Shown: piece after piece, positions 18,536-28,059 of the stretch
How positions within the stretch are numbered: position 1 is the stretch's first letter
Layout of the letters: each line of letters starts with the position of its first letter
NCBI GenBank assembly: GCA_905235505.1
Contig: CAJOMJ010000022.1
Coordinates: 1 to 64,000 of the forward strand
DNA: 64,000 bases
Reading direction: 5' to 3'
Origin: Paludibacteraceae bacterium
GTDB taxonomy: Bacteria > Bacteroidota > Bacteroidia > Bacteroidales > Paludibacteraceae
Made by a program: the position numbers and the translations under genes
The notes under the pieces: model-generated
Told to the model about the DNA's origin: nothing
What the model saw: the letters and a program-made list of their open reading frames with translations, nothing else
Databases searched by the model: none

Positions 18536-20926
18536 ATGAAGAATTCAGTTTCAGTATTAGTTTTATTTATCGTGGCATTGATGCCGCTTAAGGCCGAGGA
18601 GGCAGGAGTGCACCGTTTCGCCAACTATAACGTCCGTTATGCAAATCCTAACAATGGGGATACAGGCGAGAAGAAATGGTCGAACAGGAAAGACTATGTG
18701 AAGAAAATCATTGTTGACTATGACTTTGACATAGTGGGTATGGAGGAAGTTACAGGCAACAACAAAGATGAGGTGACAGGCAAGAGTCAACTTCAGGACC
18801 TGCGTGACATGCTTACTGATTATGCCGATTGGGCTGTAGAGCGGGAAGGAAAGAATTATGAGTACAATGTTATTTTCTATAAGAAGGAAAAATATGAGTT
18901 GCTCGATAAGGGGTGTTTTTATATGAATACTCATCCTGACACTCCAGGAGAAGGATGGAGTACCGGTTCGGAAGGTAATCTGCCTCGTGCTTTAGGCTGG
19001 GTCCGGCTGAGAGATAAGGCTTCGGGACAGGATTTCTATTTCGCTGTGGTGCATATCAATTACGGCCTTTATAGTTCGGGCATTGAGAGTTGCAAGCTGA
19101 TAGGTCAGCGTCTGAGAAAGATAGCAGGTCAGACACCGATAGTGTTGGTAGGTGATTTCAATACCAGACGCGATGATCACGAGACTGCTTACAAAGGGGT
19201 GGGTTCTCATCTTTATGATCTGGCATTGACTGCACCCGTCAACGTATGTTTGCCCGAATCAGGTCCGCAATTAACATCAACAACCACAGAATGGACACCG
19301 GCGAAAAATTCTTCAAGCGGTTCGGAATTCGATTATATATTCTACGATCACATGGAACCTCTTTCGAGGCATATTATTACAGAGTATTATCCTGAACTTG
19401 GCAGAACGGTCAACCCTTCTGACCACTATCCTTTGCTCGGACGCTTCCGCCTTGAAAGTGCCAATCATCCAACCCGGTTCTATGCCTCTGATGATGCTTC
19501 TCTGAGAAAGGCATTGGAAGAGGTTACGATGGAAGATACGATATGCCTGAAAGAGGGAATGATAACACTGACTGAACAGATAGTACCTAAATGTTCGTTT
19601 ACCATAATTGGCGGATATAATGATGACTATACTCAGATACGAGGAACAACAACTCTGACACTACAGAATCCGACCTCCTCAATGGTAAGTATTCCTCACT
19701 ATTATTCACTCACGCTCGAGAATATTGAACTAAAAGCAGGTCAGACAAACTATTTGTCAGGCGGTGGAGCAATATATTCCCAAGGAGCGAATCTAAGCCT
19801 TAAGAATTGCATGTTTACTGACAACAAAGCAAACACCGGCGGGGCAATATCGACTATGGTGGACTCACTATATATATCAGGATGTCTTTTCTCGGGTAAT
19901 TCAGCACAGTATGGAGGAGGAGTGTATGCCAAAGTGCGTACACACGTGCAAGTGGAGGACTGCCGTTTTTTTGATAATGAGGCAACCGATGGCGGTGCTG
20001 CCATGATGGTTGCCGAGTTCAATACATTGTTTGTGCAGCGTAGTTCATTCTATAATAATGAATCGACCAAATGCGGAACTTTATATATTTATCCTACAGA
20101 GACGGCTTTGTCGGCCAATCTTCTTAACAACTGTTTCTTGAATAATCATCTTACGGCAAAGAGCGGACTTGCAGCAGTGGTGAAATACTATGGAGGTGCG
20201 GCAGTGAATGCAAGAATGAACAACGGTTCGCAGTTGTTCAATATTGCACATTGCACGATAATGGGTAACAGAATAAGTTACAGCGGATCATCAACATCAA
20301 GTTTTACCGGCGCGGCTGTCAATTTATTCTCAGGCAAAGCATGCAGCATGAACAACCTAATTATCGGGAACTCGATGTCTTTGAGTGACGGAAGCATGCA
20401 GTGGTCGGATATGAACGTTTCATCAGATACAGAACTATGGCGAAATACATTTACACTGACTTCTGCATCGCAGGAAATACCGGAGTGGGAAAATAATATA
20501 AGTCAGACATTCGGCGGAAAATTGGAGGACGGCGTGTATGAGGCTGAAGTTAAAGATGACGGTTCGTATCCTCTGCTGCAAAAGACTCTTTCCGGTTATG
20601 ATATAGCGTGCCTGCCCACCACGCAGCGGCTTTGCGAAGGGGCATTCTCATACGATATCAACGGGGACGGAACAATAGGCGGTTATATATCCCATGATAT
20701 GTTAAACAGGCCGAGAACTATAAAATCATGTATAGGTGCGTTGGAGTTTACGGGAACAGACACAGGATTGACGGATATGGAGAGTTCGGTAACCGACATG
20801 CTGCAAGGCGGTAATGTGCATATTTACACACTTACAGGTATTGAGGTTCATGCCGGAATGCCGAGTCAAAAAGGAATATATATATTAACAGACGGCGTAA
20901 TCAATAGAAAAATCGCAATACAATGA
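18536..20926 (+). CDS. Secreted EEP-family phosphodiesterase fused to a beta-helix (paralogue 2)
   Basis: A 796-residue tandem paralogue of the gene just upstream, starting 14 nt after it. It has the same order: signal peptide (MKNSVSVLVLFIVALMPLKA), EEP domain at about 22-305 (NYNVRY, GMEEV, VVHINY, LVGDFNTRRDD, FDYIFY, SDHYPL), beta-helix at about 320-705, and a T9SS-like tail (IYTLTGIEV...KGIYILTDG). All EEP active-site motifs are intact, so both copies are probably active. Differences, such as VVHINYG for TTHVNYG and an inserted KDEVTGK, suggest altered specificity rather than redundancy. Its stop overlaps the start of the GH65 gene (ATGA). Confidence 0.87.
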   Translation: MKNSVSVLVLFIVALMPLKAEEAGVHRFANYNVRYANPNNGDTGEKKWSNRKDYVKKIIVDYDFDIVGMEEVTGNNKDEVTGKSQLQDLRDMLTDYADWAVEREGKNYEYNVIFYKKEKYELLDKGCFYMNTHPDTPGEGWSTGSEGNLPRALGWVRLRDKASGQDFYFAVVHINYGLYSSGIESCKLIGQRLRKIAGQTPIVLVGDFNTRRDDHETAYKGVGSHLYDLALTAPVNVCLPESGPQLTSTTTEWTPAKNSSSGSEFDYIFYDHMEPLSRHIITEYYPELGRTVNPSDHYPLLGRFRLESANHPTRFYASDDASLRKALEEVTMEDTICLKEGMITLTEQIVPKCSFTIIGGYNDDYTQIRGTTTLTLQNPTSSMVSIPHYYSLTLENIELKAGQTNYLSGGGAIYSQGANLSLKNCMFTDNKANTGGAISTMVDSLYISGCLFSGNSAQYGGGVYAKVRTHVQVEDCRFFDNEATDGGAAMMVAEFNTLFVQRSSFYNNESTKCGTLYIYPTETALSANLLNNCFLNNHLTAKSGLAAVVKYYGGAAVNARMNNGSQLFNIAHCTIMGNRISYSGSSTSSFTGAAVNLFSGKACSMNNLIIGNSMSLSDGSMQWSDMNVSSDTELWRNTFTLTSASQEIPEWENNISQTFGGKLEDGVYEAEVKDDGSYPLLQKTLSGYDIACLPTTQRLCEGAFSYDINGDGTIGGYISHDMLNRPRTIKSCIGALEFTGTDTGLTDMESSVTDMLQGGNVHIYTLTGIEVHAGMPSQKGIYILTDGVINRKIAIQ

Positions 20927-23001
20927 AAAGCAAATTGTTATTCATCTCATTCTTAATTTCGGTTTCTGTGTTTGCACAGGACCCTTGGCTTGTGCAGGTA
21001 AATAATCCTCTGGAAGGCGATTATTATGGTATAACCTCCGCCAATGGGCAGATAGGTCTGTTGTCGTCGCGTTCTCCGCTGAGTGTTGACAAACTGGTTG
21101 TAGGAGGTTTGTACGACATCTATGCTTCAGGTCGTGTGAACAACTATTTCCCAAACATCAATCCTCTTGACATAGAGATAAAAGTGGACGGAGACCGCAT
21201 CTCACGCCGTAACATAAGCAACTATCATCAGCAGATGAATCTGAGAAATGCAGTGTTTACGGGTGTATTTGATTTCAATGACAAGATAAGTGTTACATAC
21301 AGCACAATGGCTCTGCGGCAAATGCCATACGGATTCATGACCGATGTGGTAATAAGAGCTCAAGCAGACTGCGACCTGCTCGTACTCAACCAGCATCGTG
21401 CACCCGAGGCTTTGCGTGAGACACATGCATATTTTACCACTGTGGACAACCTGTGCAATCCGCTTTATACGGGTGACTACTCGCATTATGTACTGATGAC
21501 GACCACTGCCAAGTCGCCTACGGGCCGATACAACATAGCAGCCACCACCGCATTTATGTTTCCGTATGAGGAGGATGGTGAGAAAAAGTATGTCAATGTA
21601 GAGATGCCAGAGATAGTTCATCGGGAAGACCGCGGGGTAGGGCGTCAGACTATGGAGTTCAAACACCATCTTGCAGCCGGTGACAGCCTGCATTTCTGCG
21701 TTGTAGGAAACATTCTTGCCTCCAATGTAGTACAGGATACACGTAATGAGACGGAGCGATTGACAGTGTACCAGATTTTGGAGGGATATAACAGACTGTT
21801 AGCACGTCATAATGCTGCGTGGGAGAAACTATGGGAGAGCGACATACTGGTAGAAGGCGACGAGCAGGCGCAGCAAGATATTCACTCGATGCTGTATCAT
21901 CACTATGCTTTCTTCCGTGAAGGCAATGCCGCTTCATGTTCACCAATGGGACTCAGCGGACTCGGCTATAACGGGCACAACTTCTGGGATGGCGAAACAT
22001 GGATGTTCCCGGCATTGCTACTGATGCAACCGAACCTGGCAAAAGAGATGCTGCAGTATAGGTTCGATATGCTCCCTGCAGCGAAAAAGAAGGCATATTT
22101 GCATGGTTATAAGGGAGCTATGTATCCATGGGAGAGTGCTCATACAGGACAAGAAGAGGTAGCACCAAATAATATGTATCCAAGCACTGAAAACCACGTA
22201 ACCGGCGACATTGCCATTGCCTGTTGGCAATATTATTGTGTCACTCAAGACAAAGAGTGGTTGCAGACAATAGGTTATCCTATTTTGAAAGAGACTGCAG
22301 ACTTCTGGGCAAGCAGGGTGGAGAAAGACGGCTCTATCATAAATGTGATAGGTGCCGACGAGTGGAGCATGAACAAGCATGGAGGAAAGCAGGTTGACAA
22401 CAATGCATATACAATAGGTGTGGCAAAAACCAATCTGCAGTATGCCACAGCAGCAGCCAAGGTGTTGGGTATAAAACCACCGGCAGAATGGCAAGACGTG
22501 GAGAAAAAACTGCATTTCAAAGAACTTGGAGACGGCATAATAGCGGTCAACGAAACCTACAACGGCGAGGTGACGAAGCAGGCAGACGTGATATTGCTTG
22601 CGTATCCGCTAAAGATTATGACAGACAAGAACCAGATACTGAAGAACATTGAGTACTACGAACAGAAGGTACCTGACAAACGCACTCCTGCCATGTCGAA
22701 ATCAATATATGCCGTTATATATAGCAGAATGGGAGATGCAGACAAGGCTCTATACTTCTGGCGTGACTCTTATTTGCCGAATCTCAATCCGCCTTTCCGC
22801 GTGATAGCAGAGTTCAATGGTGGAACCAATCCGTACTTCATCACAGGTGCAGGAGGCAGTCTGCAGTCGTTGCTGTTCGGTTTCGCTGGAATTGAGATAA
22901 CTGACAAAGGGGTAAAGCAGACATACAAACCCGTACTGCCTGCAGAATGGACCAAACTGATAATCAAACGGGCAGGACAACATGATTTGGTAATTAAATA
23001 A
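20923..23001 (+). CDS. GH65-family alpha-glucosidase, hydrolase type
   Basis: A 692-residue protein with a signal peptide (about 1-18, ending VFAQ), so periplasmic or exported. The (alpha/alpha)6 GH65 barrel is recognisable: HNFWDGETWMFPALLLMQP, YPWESAHTGQEE, and the general-acid motif IGADEW with Glu480 followed by VDNNAYT. GH65 phosphorylases carry a phosphate-binding loop near the C-terminus. This protein instead has AEFNGGTNPYFITGAGG with Glu630 placed like the general base of hydrolytic members (kojibiose hydrolase, glucosyl-galactosyl-hydroxylysine glucosidase). An alpha-1,2-glucoside is therefore a reasonable substrate class, but linkage is inferred. Start overlaps the previous stop by four bases. 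Confidence 0.87.
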   Translation: MKSKLLFISFLISVSVFAQDPWLVQVNNPLEGDYYGITSANGQIGLLSSRSPLSVDKLVVGGLYDIYASGRVNNYFPNINPLDIEIKVDGDRISRRNISNYHQQMNLRNAVFTGVFDFNDKISVTYSTMALRQMPYGFMTDVVIRAQADCDLLVLNQHRAPEALRETHAYFTTVDNLCNPLYTGDYSHYVLMTTTAKSPTGRYNIAATTAFMFPYEEDGEKKYVNVEMPEIVHREDRGVGRQTMEFKHHLAAGDSLHFCVVGNILASNVVQDTRNETERLTVYQILEGYNRLLARHNAAWEKLWESDILVEGDEQAQQDIHSMLYHHYAFFREGNAASCSPMGLSGLGYNGHNFWDGETWMFPALLLMQPNLAKEMLQYRFDMLPAAKKKAYLHGYKGAMYPWESAHTGQEEVAPNNMYPSTENHVTGDIAIACWQYYCVTQDKEWLQTIGYPILKETADFWASRVEKDGSIINVIGADEWSMNKHGGKQVDNNAYTIGVAKTNLQYATAAAKVLGIKPPAEWQDVEKKLHFKELGDGIIAVNETYNGEVTKQADVILLAYPLKIMTDKNQILKNIEYYEQKVPDKRTPAMSKSIYAVIYSRMGDADKALYFWRDSYLPNLNPPFRVIAEFNGGTNPYFITGAGGSLQSLLFGFAGIEITDKGVKQTYKPVLPAEWTKLIIKRAGQHDLVIK

Positions 23002-23021
23002 AGCATAATCCAATAATATTT

Positions 23022-24443
23022 ATGAATCGTAAACAGTTCCTTCAAACATTGGGGTTGGGGGCGGCAGCAATGGCTGTGGAATCGCTCCCCGGTGCTTCAC
23101 TTCTGCAGGCAGCTGAACCGCAACTGCCTGCAGAGAGGAAACCTCTGCCAAAGAATGCAGAGCGTTTAAGCTTCGGATTGCAAGGACAAGAGGCTGTTGT
23201 AGCGCGCCCTGTAACTGCTATAGTAATAGGAGCAGGTGCCCGCGGCAATGTGTATGCTGCATATAGTAAGCAGTATCCTGCTTCACTGCGAATTGTGGGT
23301 GTGTCGGATATCAACAAAGTGCGTCAGCAAAAGATGGCGCACGACTATGATATTTCCGCTGAACATCAGTTTGGTGACTGGTCCGAAGTATTCCGAGTGC
23401 CTAAATTTGCAGATGCTGTGATTATCTCAACTCCTGATGATTTGCACTACAAACCTTGTATGAAGGCATTGGCAATGGGGTATCACGTGCTGCTTGAGAA
23501 GCCGATTGCACAGACAGCAAAAGAGTGCACCGACATACTGAGGCAGGCACGCAAATACAACCGTATAGTGGGTGTATGCCATGTCTTGAGATATGCACCT
23601 TATTTTCTTGCTCTAAAGCGAGTGGTTGATGACGGAATGATAGGTGACATCATGAGCATGCAGCATTTGGAACCAATCAGATTCCACCACATGGCACATT
23701 CATACGTGAGAGGCAACTGGCATTCTTCAAAGGACACGACACCGATAATCCTTGCCAAAGCGTGTCACGACCTGGATATTATCAGGTGGATACTGAACAA
23801 GCCTTGCAAGAAAGTGTCGGCTTTCGGTAGTCTGGATTTCTTTATAAAGAAAAACGAACCTGCCGGTGCCGCCGACCGTTGCTTTGATTGTGCAGTGGAA
23901 CAGAAGTGCCCGTTCTCTGCACTGAAGATATATGTGCGCGAACACAGGTATCTGTATGTTTTTGATTCACTTCCCGAAGACCGGGCAGGCAAGGATGCCA
24001 AGATTATGGAGTATCTTAGAACGACTGACTACGGACGCTGCGTCTTCCGTTGCGACAACGACCAATGTGACCACTATATATGCAATCTTCAGTTTGATGA
24101 TAATGTTACGGCATCACTGCAGATGGAGGCTATGACCTCTTATGGAGGACGAAAAACGAGGATTATGGGAACGAAAGGCGATATAGTAGGCGATATGGAG
24201 AGTTTCACTCTAACCGATTTCCTGACAGGAAAGAAGTATGTGTGGGATGAAGATATAAGCAAACTGCCGGGCTATGAAGGCCATGCCGGAGGTGATTGGG
24301 GCATAATGAAAGACTGGGTGATGGCTGTTGCCAACGAGGATGAGAAATATCTGAGTTCAACTATTGACGTCAGTGTGGAAAGCCACGTTATGGGATTCCG
24401 TGCCGAGCAGTCAAGACAGAAAAACATTATAATTAAAATGTAA
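23022..24443 (+). CDS. Gfo/Idh/MocA-family oxidoreductase, exported
   Basis: A 473-residue protein. The N-terminus NRKQFLQTLGLGAAAMA resembles a Tat signal with RK in place of RR. The Rossmann domain starts near residue 65 (AIVIGAGARGN.YAAY). EKPIAQT at about residue 160 is the family EKP motif that contacts cofactor and substrate. The C-terminal alpha/beta substrate domain includes a cysteine-rich insertion, CFDCAVEQKCP (about 287-297). These NAD(P)-dependent enzymes oxidise or reduce sugars, or use NAD as a bound cofactor for glycoside cleavage (GH109/GH179-like families). It probably processes the product of the GH65 enzyme next door. Exact reaction unknown. Confidence 0.85.
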   Translation: MNRKQFLQTLGLGAAAMAVESLPGASLLQAAEPQLPAERKPLPKNAERLSFGLQGQEAVVARPVTAIVIGAGARGNVYAAYSKQYPASLRIVGVSDINKVRQQKMAHDYDISAEHQFGDWSEVFRVPKFADAVIISTPDDLHYKPCMKALAMGYHVLLEKPIAQTAKECTDILRQARKYNRIVGVCHVLRYAPYFLALKRVVDDGMIGDIMSMQHLEPIRFHHMAHSYVRGNWHSSKDTTPIILAKACHDLDIIRWILNKPCKKVSAFGSLDFFIKKNEPAGAADRCFDCAVEQKCPFSALKIYVREHRYLYVFDSLPEDRAGKDAKIMEYLRTTDYGRCVFRCDNDQCDHYICNLQFDDNVTASLQMEAMTSYGGRKTRIMGTKGDIVGDMESFTLTDFLTGKKYVWDEDISKLPGYEGHAGGDWGIMKDWVMAVANEDEKYLSSTIDVSVESHVMGFRAEQSRQKNIIIKM

Positions 24444-24448
24444 GTGTT

Positions 24449-25348
24449 ATGAAAAAATATGGTTTATTTATTGTTATTGCAGCGTTCTTATGTGCATGCA
24501 CACAGAACAACAATCTGTCTCGCGCAGAGCAGATAAGAGAAGATTTGTTGAACCCCGATTGCAAGCGTGTACTTGTAGCATCTCATCGCGCAGACTGGCG
24601 TGGTTGGCCTGAAAACTCGCTGCCCGCTATCGAGAGTGCCATCAATATGGGAGTTGATATAGTGGAACTTGACCTGCAGTGTACAGCCGACAGTCAGTTG
24701 ATTATCATGCACGACAGTAAACTGGACCGTACGACTACAGGTAAAGGAAGAATCGCAGAACTGACGCTTGACAGCATCAGGCATTTCCGTTTGAAGAATG
24801 GAGTCAATATCCGCACAAGACATGAGATACCAACGCTACGTGAAGCTTTGATGCTGTGCAAGGGGCGCGTACTCGTCAATCTTGACAAAGCAGACAGGTA
24901 TTTTGACCTTGTGGTGCCACTGCTGGAGGAGACCGGTACTACGCGCCAGATAATAATGAAAGGACGCAAACAGGCGGCTGAAGTGCAGGATCTATACGGC
25001 AAATATCTGGGTGACGTGATTTATATGCCTATAGTTGACATGAACAAACCTGAGAATGTGGAGCAGTTTAAGAAACATCAGCAGAGTAATCCATGTGCTT
25101 TTGAACTATGCTGGAGAGACGACGACCAATATGTGAGAGAGGCTTCTGTTCTTGCAAGAGGCAAGTCGCTACTCTGGGTAAACTGCTTGTGGGATACGTT
25201 GTGTGGAGGTCATGAAGATGATGAGGCGGTTAAAGATGCGGATGCTAATTACGGCTATTTGATAGACGAACTTGGTTTTAGAATCATACAGACCGACCGA
25301 CCTGAGTATTTGATAACTTATTTGAAGAAACATAACCTTCACGACTAA
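24449..25348 (+). CDS. Glycerophosphodiester phosphodiesterase lipoprotein
   Basis: A 299-residue GDPD-family enzyme with lipobox FLCAC and lipidated Cys17, so membrane-anchored outside the cytoplasm. The TIM-barrel active-site residues are present: His46-Arg47 (ASHRADWRGWPENSL), Glu73 and Asp75 (VELDLQ) and His88 (MHDSKLDRTTTGKG). It hydrolyses glycerophosphodiesters to glycerol 3-phosphate plus an alcohol, in a metal-dependent reaction. It sits five bases after the oxidoreductase gene and five before an organophosphate-type transporter gene, so released glycerol 3-phosphate could be taken up directly. Confidence 0.9.
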   Translation: MKKYGLFIVIAAFLCACTQNNNLSRAEQIREDLLNPDCKRVLVASHRADWRGWPENSLPAIESAINMGVDIVELDLQCTADSQLIIMHDSKLDRTTTGKGRIAELTLDSIRHFRLKNGVNIRTRHEIPTLREALMLCKGRVLVNLDKADRYFDLVVPLLEETGTTRQIIMKGRKQAAEVQDLYGKYLGDVIYMPIVDMNKPENVEQFKKHQQSNPCAFELCWRDDDQYVREASVLARGKSLLWVNCLWDTLCGGHEDDEAVKDADANYGYLIDELGFRIIQTDRPEYLITYLKKHNLHD

Positions 25349-25353
25349 TACTT

Positions 25354-26754
25354 ATGACATTCTCATTTTTCAAGAAGTCTCTGGCATCGCCTTTGCGAGA
25401 TGAGACTGAGGAGCAGCGACGTAAACGACTTAAGCGACTGCAATGGTCATCGTTTATAGCTATTACACTTGGCTATAGTATGTATTATGTTTGTCGCACC
25501 TCACTCAATGTAGTAAAAAAGCCTATTCTTGATTCAGGAACGCTTGATGCAAAGCAGCTGGGTGTGATATCATCGGCGCTACTATTTACTTATGCCATAG
25601 GTAAGTTTGTGAACGGGTTTCTTGCAGACCACAGCAATATAAAACGCTTTATGGCGACAGGTCTGCTGATGTCAACGGTGGCAAACATAGTGGTAGGTCT
25701 GCTGGGATTTATCACTGCTTCGCAGGCTGTGGTTGCCCAAACAGCATTCTTCATTATTTTTGCCGTATTATGGGGCATCAATGGTTGGGCGCAATCAATG
25801 GGTGCCCCCTCGTGTGTAGTTTCGCTCTCTCGTTGGTATCCGTTATCCACTCGTGGTACTTTCTATGGCTTTTGGTCATTGTCGCATAATCTTGGAGAGT
25901 TCTTCTCATTTCTTCTGGTAGGTGGATTGGTAGGACTATTCGGTTGGCAGTATGGATTTATAGGGGCTTCGGTGGCCGGTAGCATCGGATTCATTCTGAT
26001 ATTACTGATGCTTCACGACTCTCCTGAATCAAAGGGTATGCCTCCAATTGCCGTAATGGCAGGAGAGGAACAGATAGAAGATAAAAAACAACATTCGGTA
26101 GGAGTATCGCAGAAAGAGGTGCTTAAGAACCCATACGTATGGGTTTTGGCTTTGGCTTCTGCATTTATGTCGGTTTCAAGATATGCTGTCAATGGCTGGG
26201 GAGTACTTTATTTGCAGGAAAGCAAGGGCTTTGAACTCACCACTGCGACACAGATTGTATCAATCAATGCCTTGTTCGGCATAATAGGAACTGTATTTTC
26301 GGGATGGCTTTCGGATAAGGTCTTCAAAGGTAACAGATATATTCCGGCAGTATTTTCCGGTTTGTTAGAGGTGGTAGCACTGCTCTTGTTCGCGTTCGGC
26401 GGTAACTTAATGTGGGTCAACATACTGGCAATGGTTTTGTTCGGAATAGCGATAGGTGTGCTGATATGTTTCCTTGGAGGGCTGATGGCTGTTGACATTG
26501 TGCCACGTGAAGCAGCCGGAGCCGCTCTTGGGGTGGTAGGAATAGCTTCGTATGTTGCTGCCGGATTGCAAGACATAGCATCGGGCTTGTTGCTTGACGG
26601 CAACAAGACATTAGTGGATATAACGGACGGAGTGGAGCGTTACTCATATAATTTTACGCCAGCACTATGGTTTTGGATAACTGCAGCTGTGTTGTCAATA
26701 GTTTTAGTATGTGTAGTATGGCGCAAGGCATGTCGGATTACGATTAGTGAATAA
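25354..26754 (+). CDS. MFS transporter, organophosphate:phosphate antiporter type (GlpT/UhpC-like)
   Basis: A 466-residue protein with about 12 membrane helices and a basic cytoplasmic N-terminus (RDETEEQRRKRLKRLQW). The family signature SMYYVCRTSLNVVKKP in helix 1 and the run KFVNGFLADHSNIKRFMATGL match the GlpT/UhpT/UhpC group, which exchange glycerol 3-phosphate or sugar phosphates for phosphate. It follows the GDPD gene by five bases and ends the plus-strand locus. Inference: it imports the glycerol 3-phosphate, or a sugar phosphate, released by the exported enzymes. A UhpC-like sensor role is less likely because no two-component system is adjacent. Confidence 0.88.
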   Translation: MTFSFFKKSLASPLRDETEEQRRKRLKRLQWSSFIAITLGYSMYYVCRTSLNVVKKPILDSGTLDAKQLGVISSALLFTYAIGKFVNGFLADHSNIKRFMATGLLMSTVANIVVGLLGFITASQAVVAQTAFFIIFAVLWGINGWAQSMGAPSCVVSLSRWYPLSTRGTFYGFWSLSHNLGEFFSFLLVGGLVGLFGWQYGFIGASVAGSIGFILILLMLHDSPESKGMPPIAVMAGEEQIEDKKQHSVGVSQKEVLKNPYVWVLALASAFMSVSRYAVNGWGVLYLQESKGFELTTATQIVSINALFGIIGTVFSGWLSDKVFKGNRYIPAVFSGLLEVVALLLFAFGGNLMWVNILAMVLFGIAIGVLICFLGGLMAVDIVPREAAGAALGVVGIASYVAAGLQDIASGLLLDGNKTLVDITDGVERYSYNFTPALWFWITAAVLSIVLVCVVWRKACRITISE

Positions 26755-26761
26755 TATGCAG

Positions 26762-26792
26762 AACAGAGGTTCCCAATGAGGGAATCTCTGTT
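26762..26792 (+). terminator. Terminator-like hairpin closing the uptake locus
   Basis: AACAGAGGTTCCC (26762-26774) pairs with GGGAATCTCTGTT (26780-26792) over a five-base loop, with one G-T pair. It lies eight bases after the transporter stop codon, between convergent genes. The tail TGTTGTTGAATGTGTG is only moderately T-rich. As a near-symmetric stem it could serve both strands. Confidence 0.65.
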
Positions 26793-26909
26793 GTTGAATG
26801 TGTGTGGGGAGATGTGGCAGATGAGCCATAAGGCGGCTCTTGCCAATATGAGAGTGAATTTTTGAGACGTGACGGTGTTGCGTCTCTATATGGTGTCATG
26901 AAGAGCGGA

Positions 26910-28043
26910 TTATCGGTTGGAGTACATCTTCTCGTAGTAGTTTTGGTAGTCGCCCGAGGTGACATTGTCGAGCCACTGTTGGTTGCTGAGATACCAACTG
27001 ACGGTTTTCTCAATGCCCTCCTCAAACTGCAGTGAGGGTTCCCAACCGAGTTCCCGTTGCAGCTTGCCGGAGTTGATGGCATACCGCATGTCGTGTCCTG
27101 CACGGTCGGTGACGAAAGTGATGAGGTCGAGGTCTTCGCCCTCTTTTCGTCCGAGCAGGCGGTCAACAGTGTTCACAAGCACTTTTATCAAGTCGATATT
27201 CTTCCACTCGTTGAACCCTCCTATGTTGTAAGTCTGAGCTATGGTGCCATGATGGAAAATGAGGTCGATGGCGCGTGCATGGTCTTCTACATACAACCAG
27301 TCTCTTACGTTCTCGCCCTTGCCATATACGGGCAGAGGCTTGCGGTGACGGATATTGTTGATAAAGAGCGGTATGAGTTTCTCGGGGAACTGATATGGTC
27401 CGTAATTGTTGGAGCAGTTGGTGACAATGGTAGGCATTCCGTAGGTGTCGTGGAAGGCGCGAACGAAATGGTCGGAGGAGGCTTTTGCGGCGGAGTAGGG
27501 TGAATGAGGGTTGTATTTGGTTGTCTCAAGGAAGAAATTCTCGCCGTATGCGAGGTGGTGTTTGCCTGAAGAGGCTTTAGTGCTGAAAGGAGGTTCTATT
27601 CCTTCGGGGTGCGTTATCTCAAGCGCCCCATACACTTCATCGGTGGAGATATGGTAGAAGCGTTTGCCTTCGTATTTCTCGGGCAGAGTCTCCCAATAGA
27701 GTTTGGCAGCCTGCAGCATGGAGAGAGTGCCCATGACGTTTGTGCGGGCAAAAGTGAAGGGGTCTTTTATAGAGCGGTCAACATGGCTTTCGGCAGCAAG
27801 GTGAATGATGCCAGTAACGTGCTCTTCCTGCATAAGGCTGTAGATAGTGTGAAAATCGCAGATGTCGGCTTTGACAAACCGGTAGTTGGGACGGTTCTCT
27901 ATATCTCGCAGGTTCTCAAGGTTGCCTGCATAGGTAAGACAGTCAACATTGATGATTCTGTAATCAGGGTATTTGTTAACGAAGAGTCGTACTACATGAC
28001 TGCCGATGAATCCGGCACCGCCGGTGATAATGATGTTTTGCAT
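26910..28043 (-). CDS. rfbB: dTDP-glucose 4,6-dehydratase
   Basis: A 377-residue extended short-chain dehydrogenase/reductase. It has the NAD-binding GGAGFIGSH (G8xxG11xxG14), the dehydratase signature HISTDEVYG, the catalytic YSAAKASSD tyrosine and lysine, and NNYGPYQFPEKLIP. It converts dTDP-glucose to dTDP-4-keto-6-deoxyglucose, the second step to dTDP-L-rhamnose and other deoxysugars for surface polysaccharide. The gene is 16 nt downstream of the CotH-like gene on the same strand. No rfbA, rfbC or rfbD neighbours are seen, so the rest of the pathway must be elsewhere. Confidence 0.95.
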   Translation of the reverse strand: MQNIIITGGAGFIGSHVVRLFVNKYPDYRIINVDCLTYAGNLENLRDIENRPNYRFVKADICDFHTIYSLMQEEHVTGIIHLAAESHVDRSIKDPFTFARTNVMGTLSMLQAAKLYWETLPEKYEGKRFYHISTDEVYGALEITHPEGIEPPFSTKASSGKHHLAYGENFFLETTKYNPHSPYSAAKASSDHFVRAFHDTYGMPTIVTNCSNNYGPYQFPEKLIPLFINNIRHRKPLPVYGKGENVRDWLYVEDHARAIDLIFHHGTIAQTYNIGGFNEWKNIDLIKVLVNTVDRLLGRKEGEDLDLITFVTDRAGHDMRYAINSGKLQRELGWEPSLQFEEGIEKTVSWYLSNQQWLDNVTSGDYQNYYEKMYSNR

Positions 28044-28059
28044 GGGAGAGTTGTGTGTT

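Noticed and set aside
20923..23001. GH65 as a kojibiose or maltose phosphorylase
   Set aside because: The C-terminal region has Glu630 with GGTNPYFITGAGG rather than a phosphate-binding loop, and the protein is exported.
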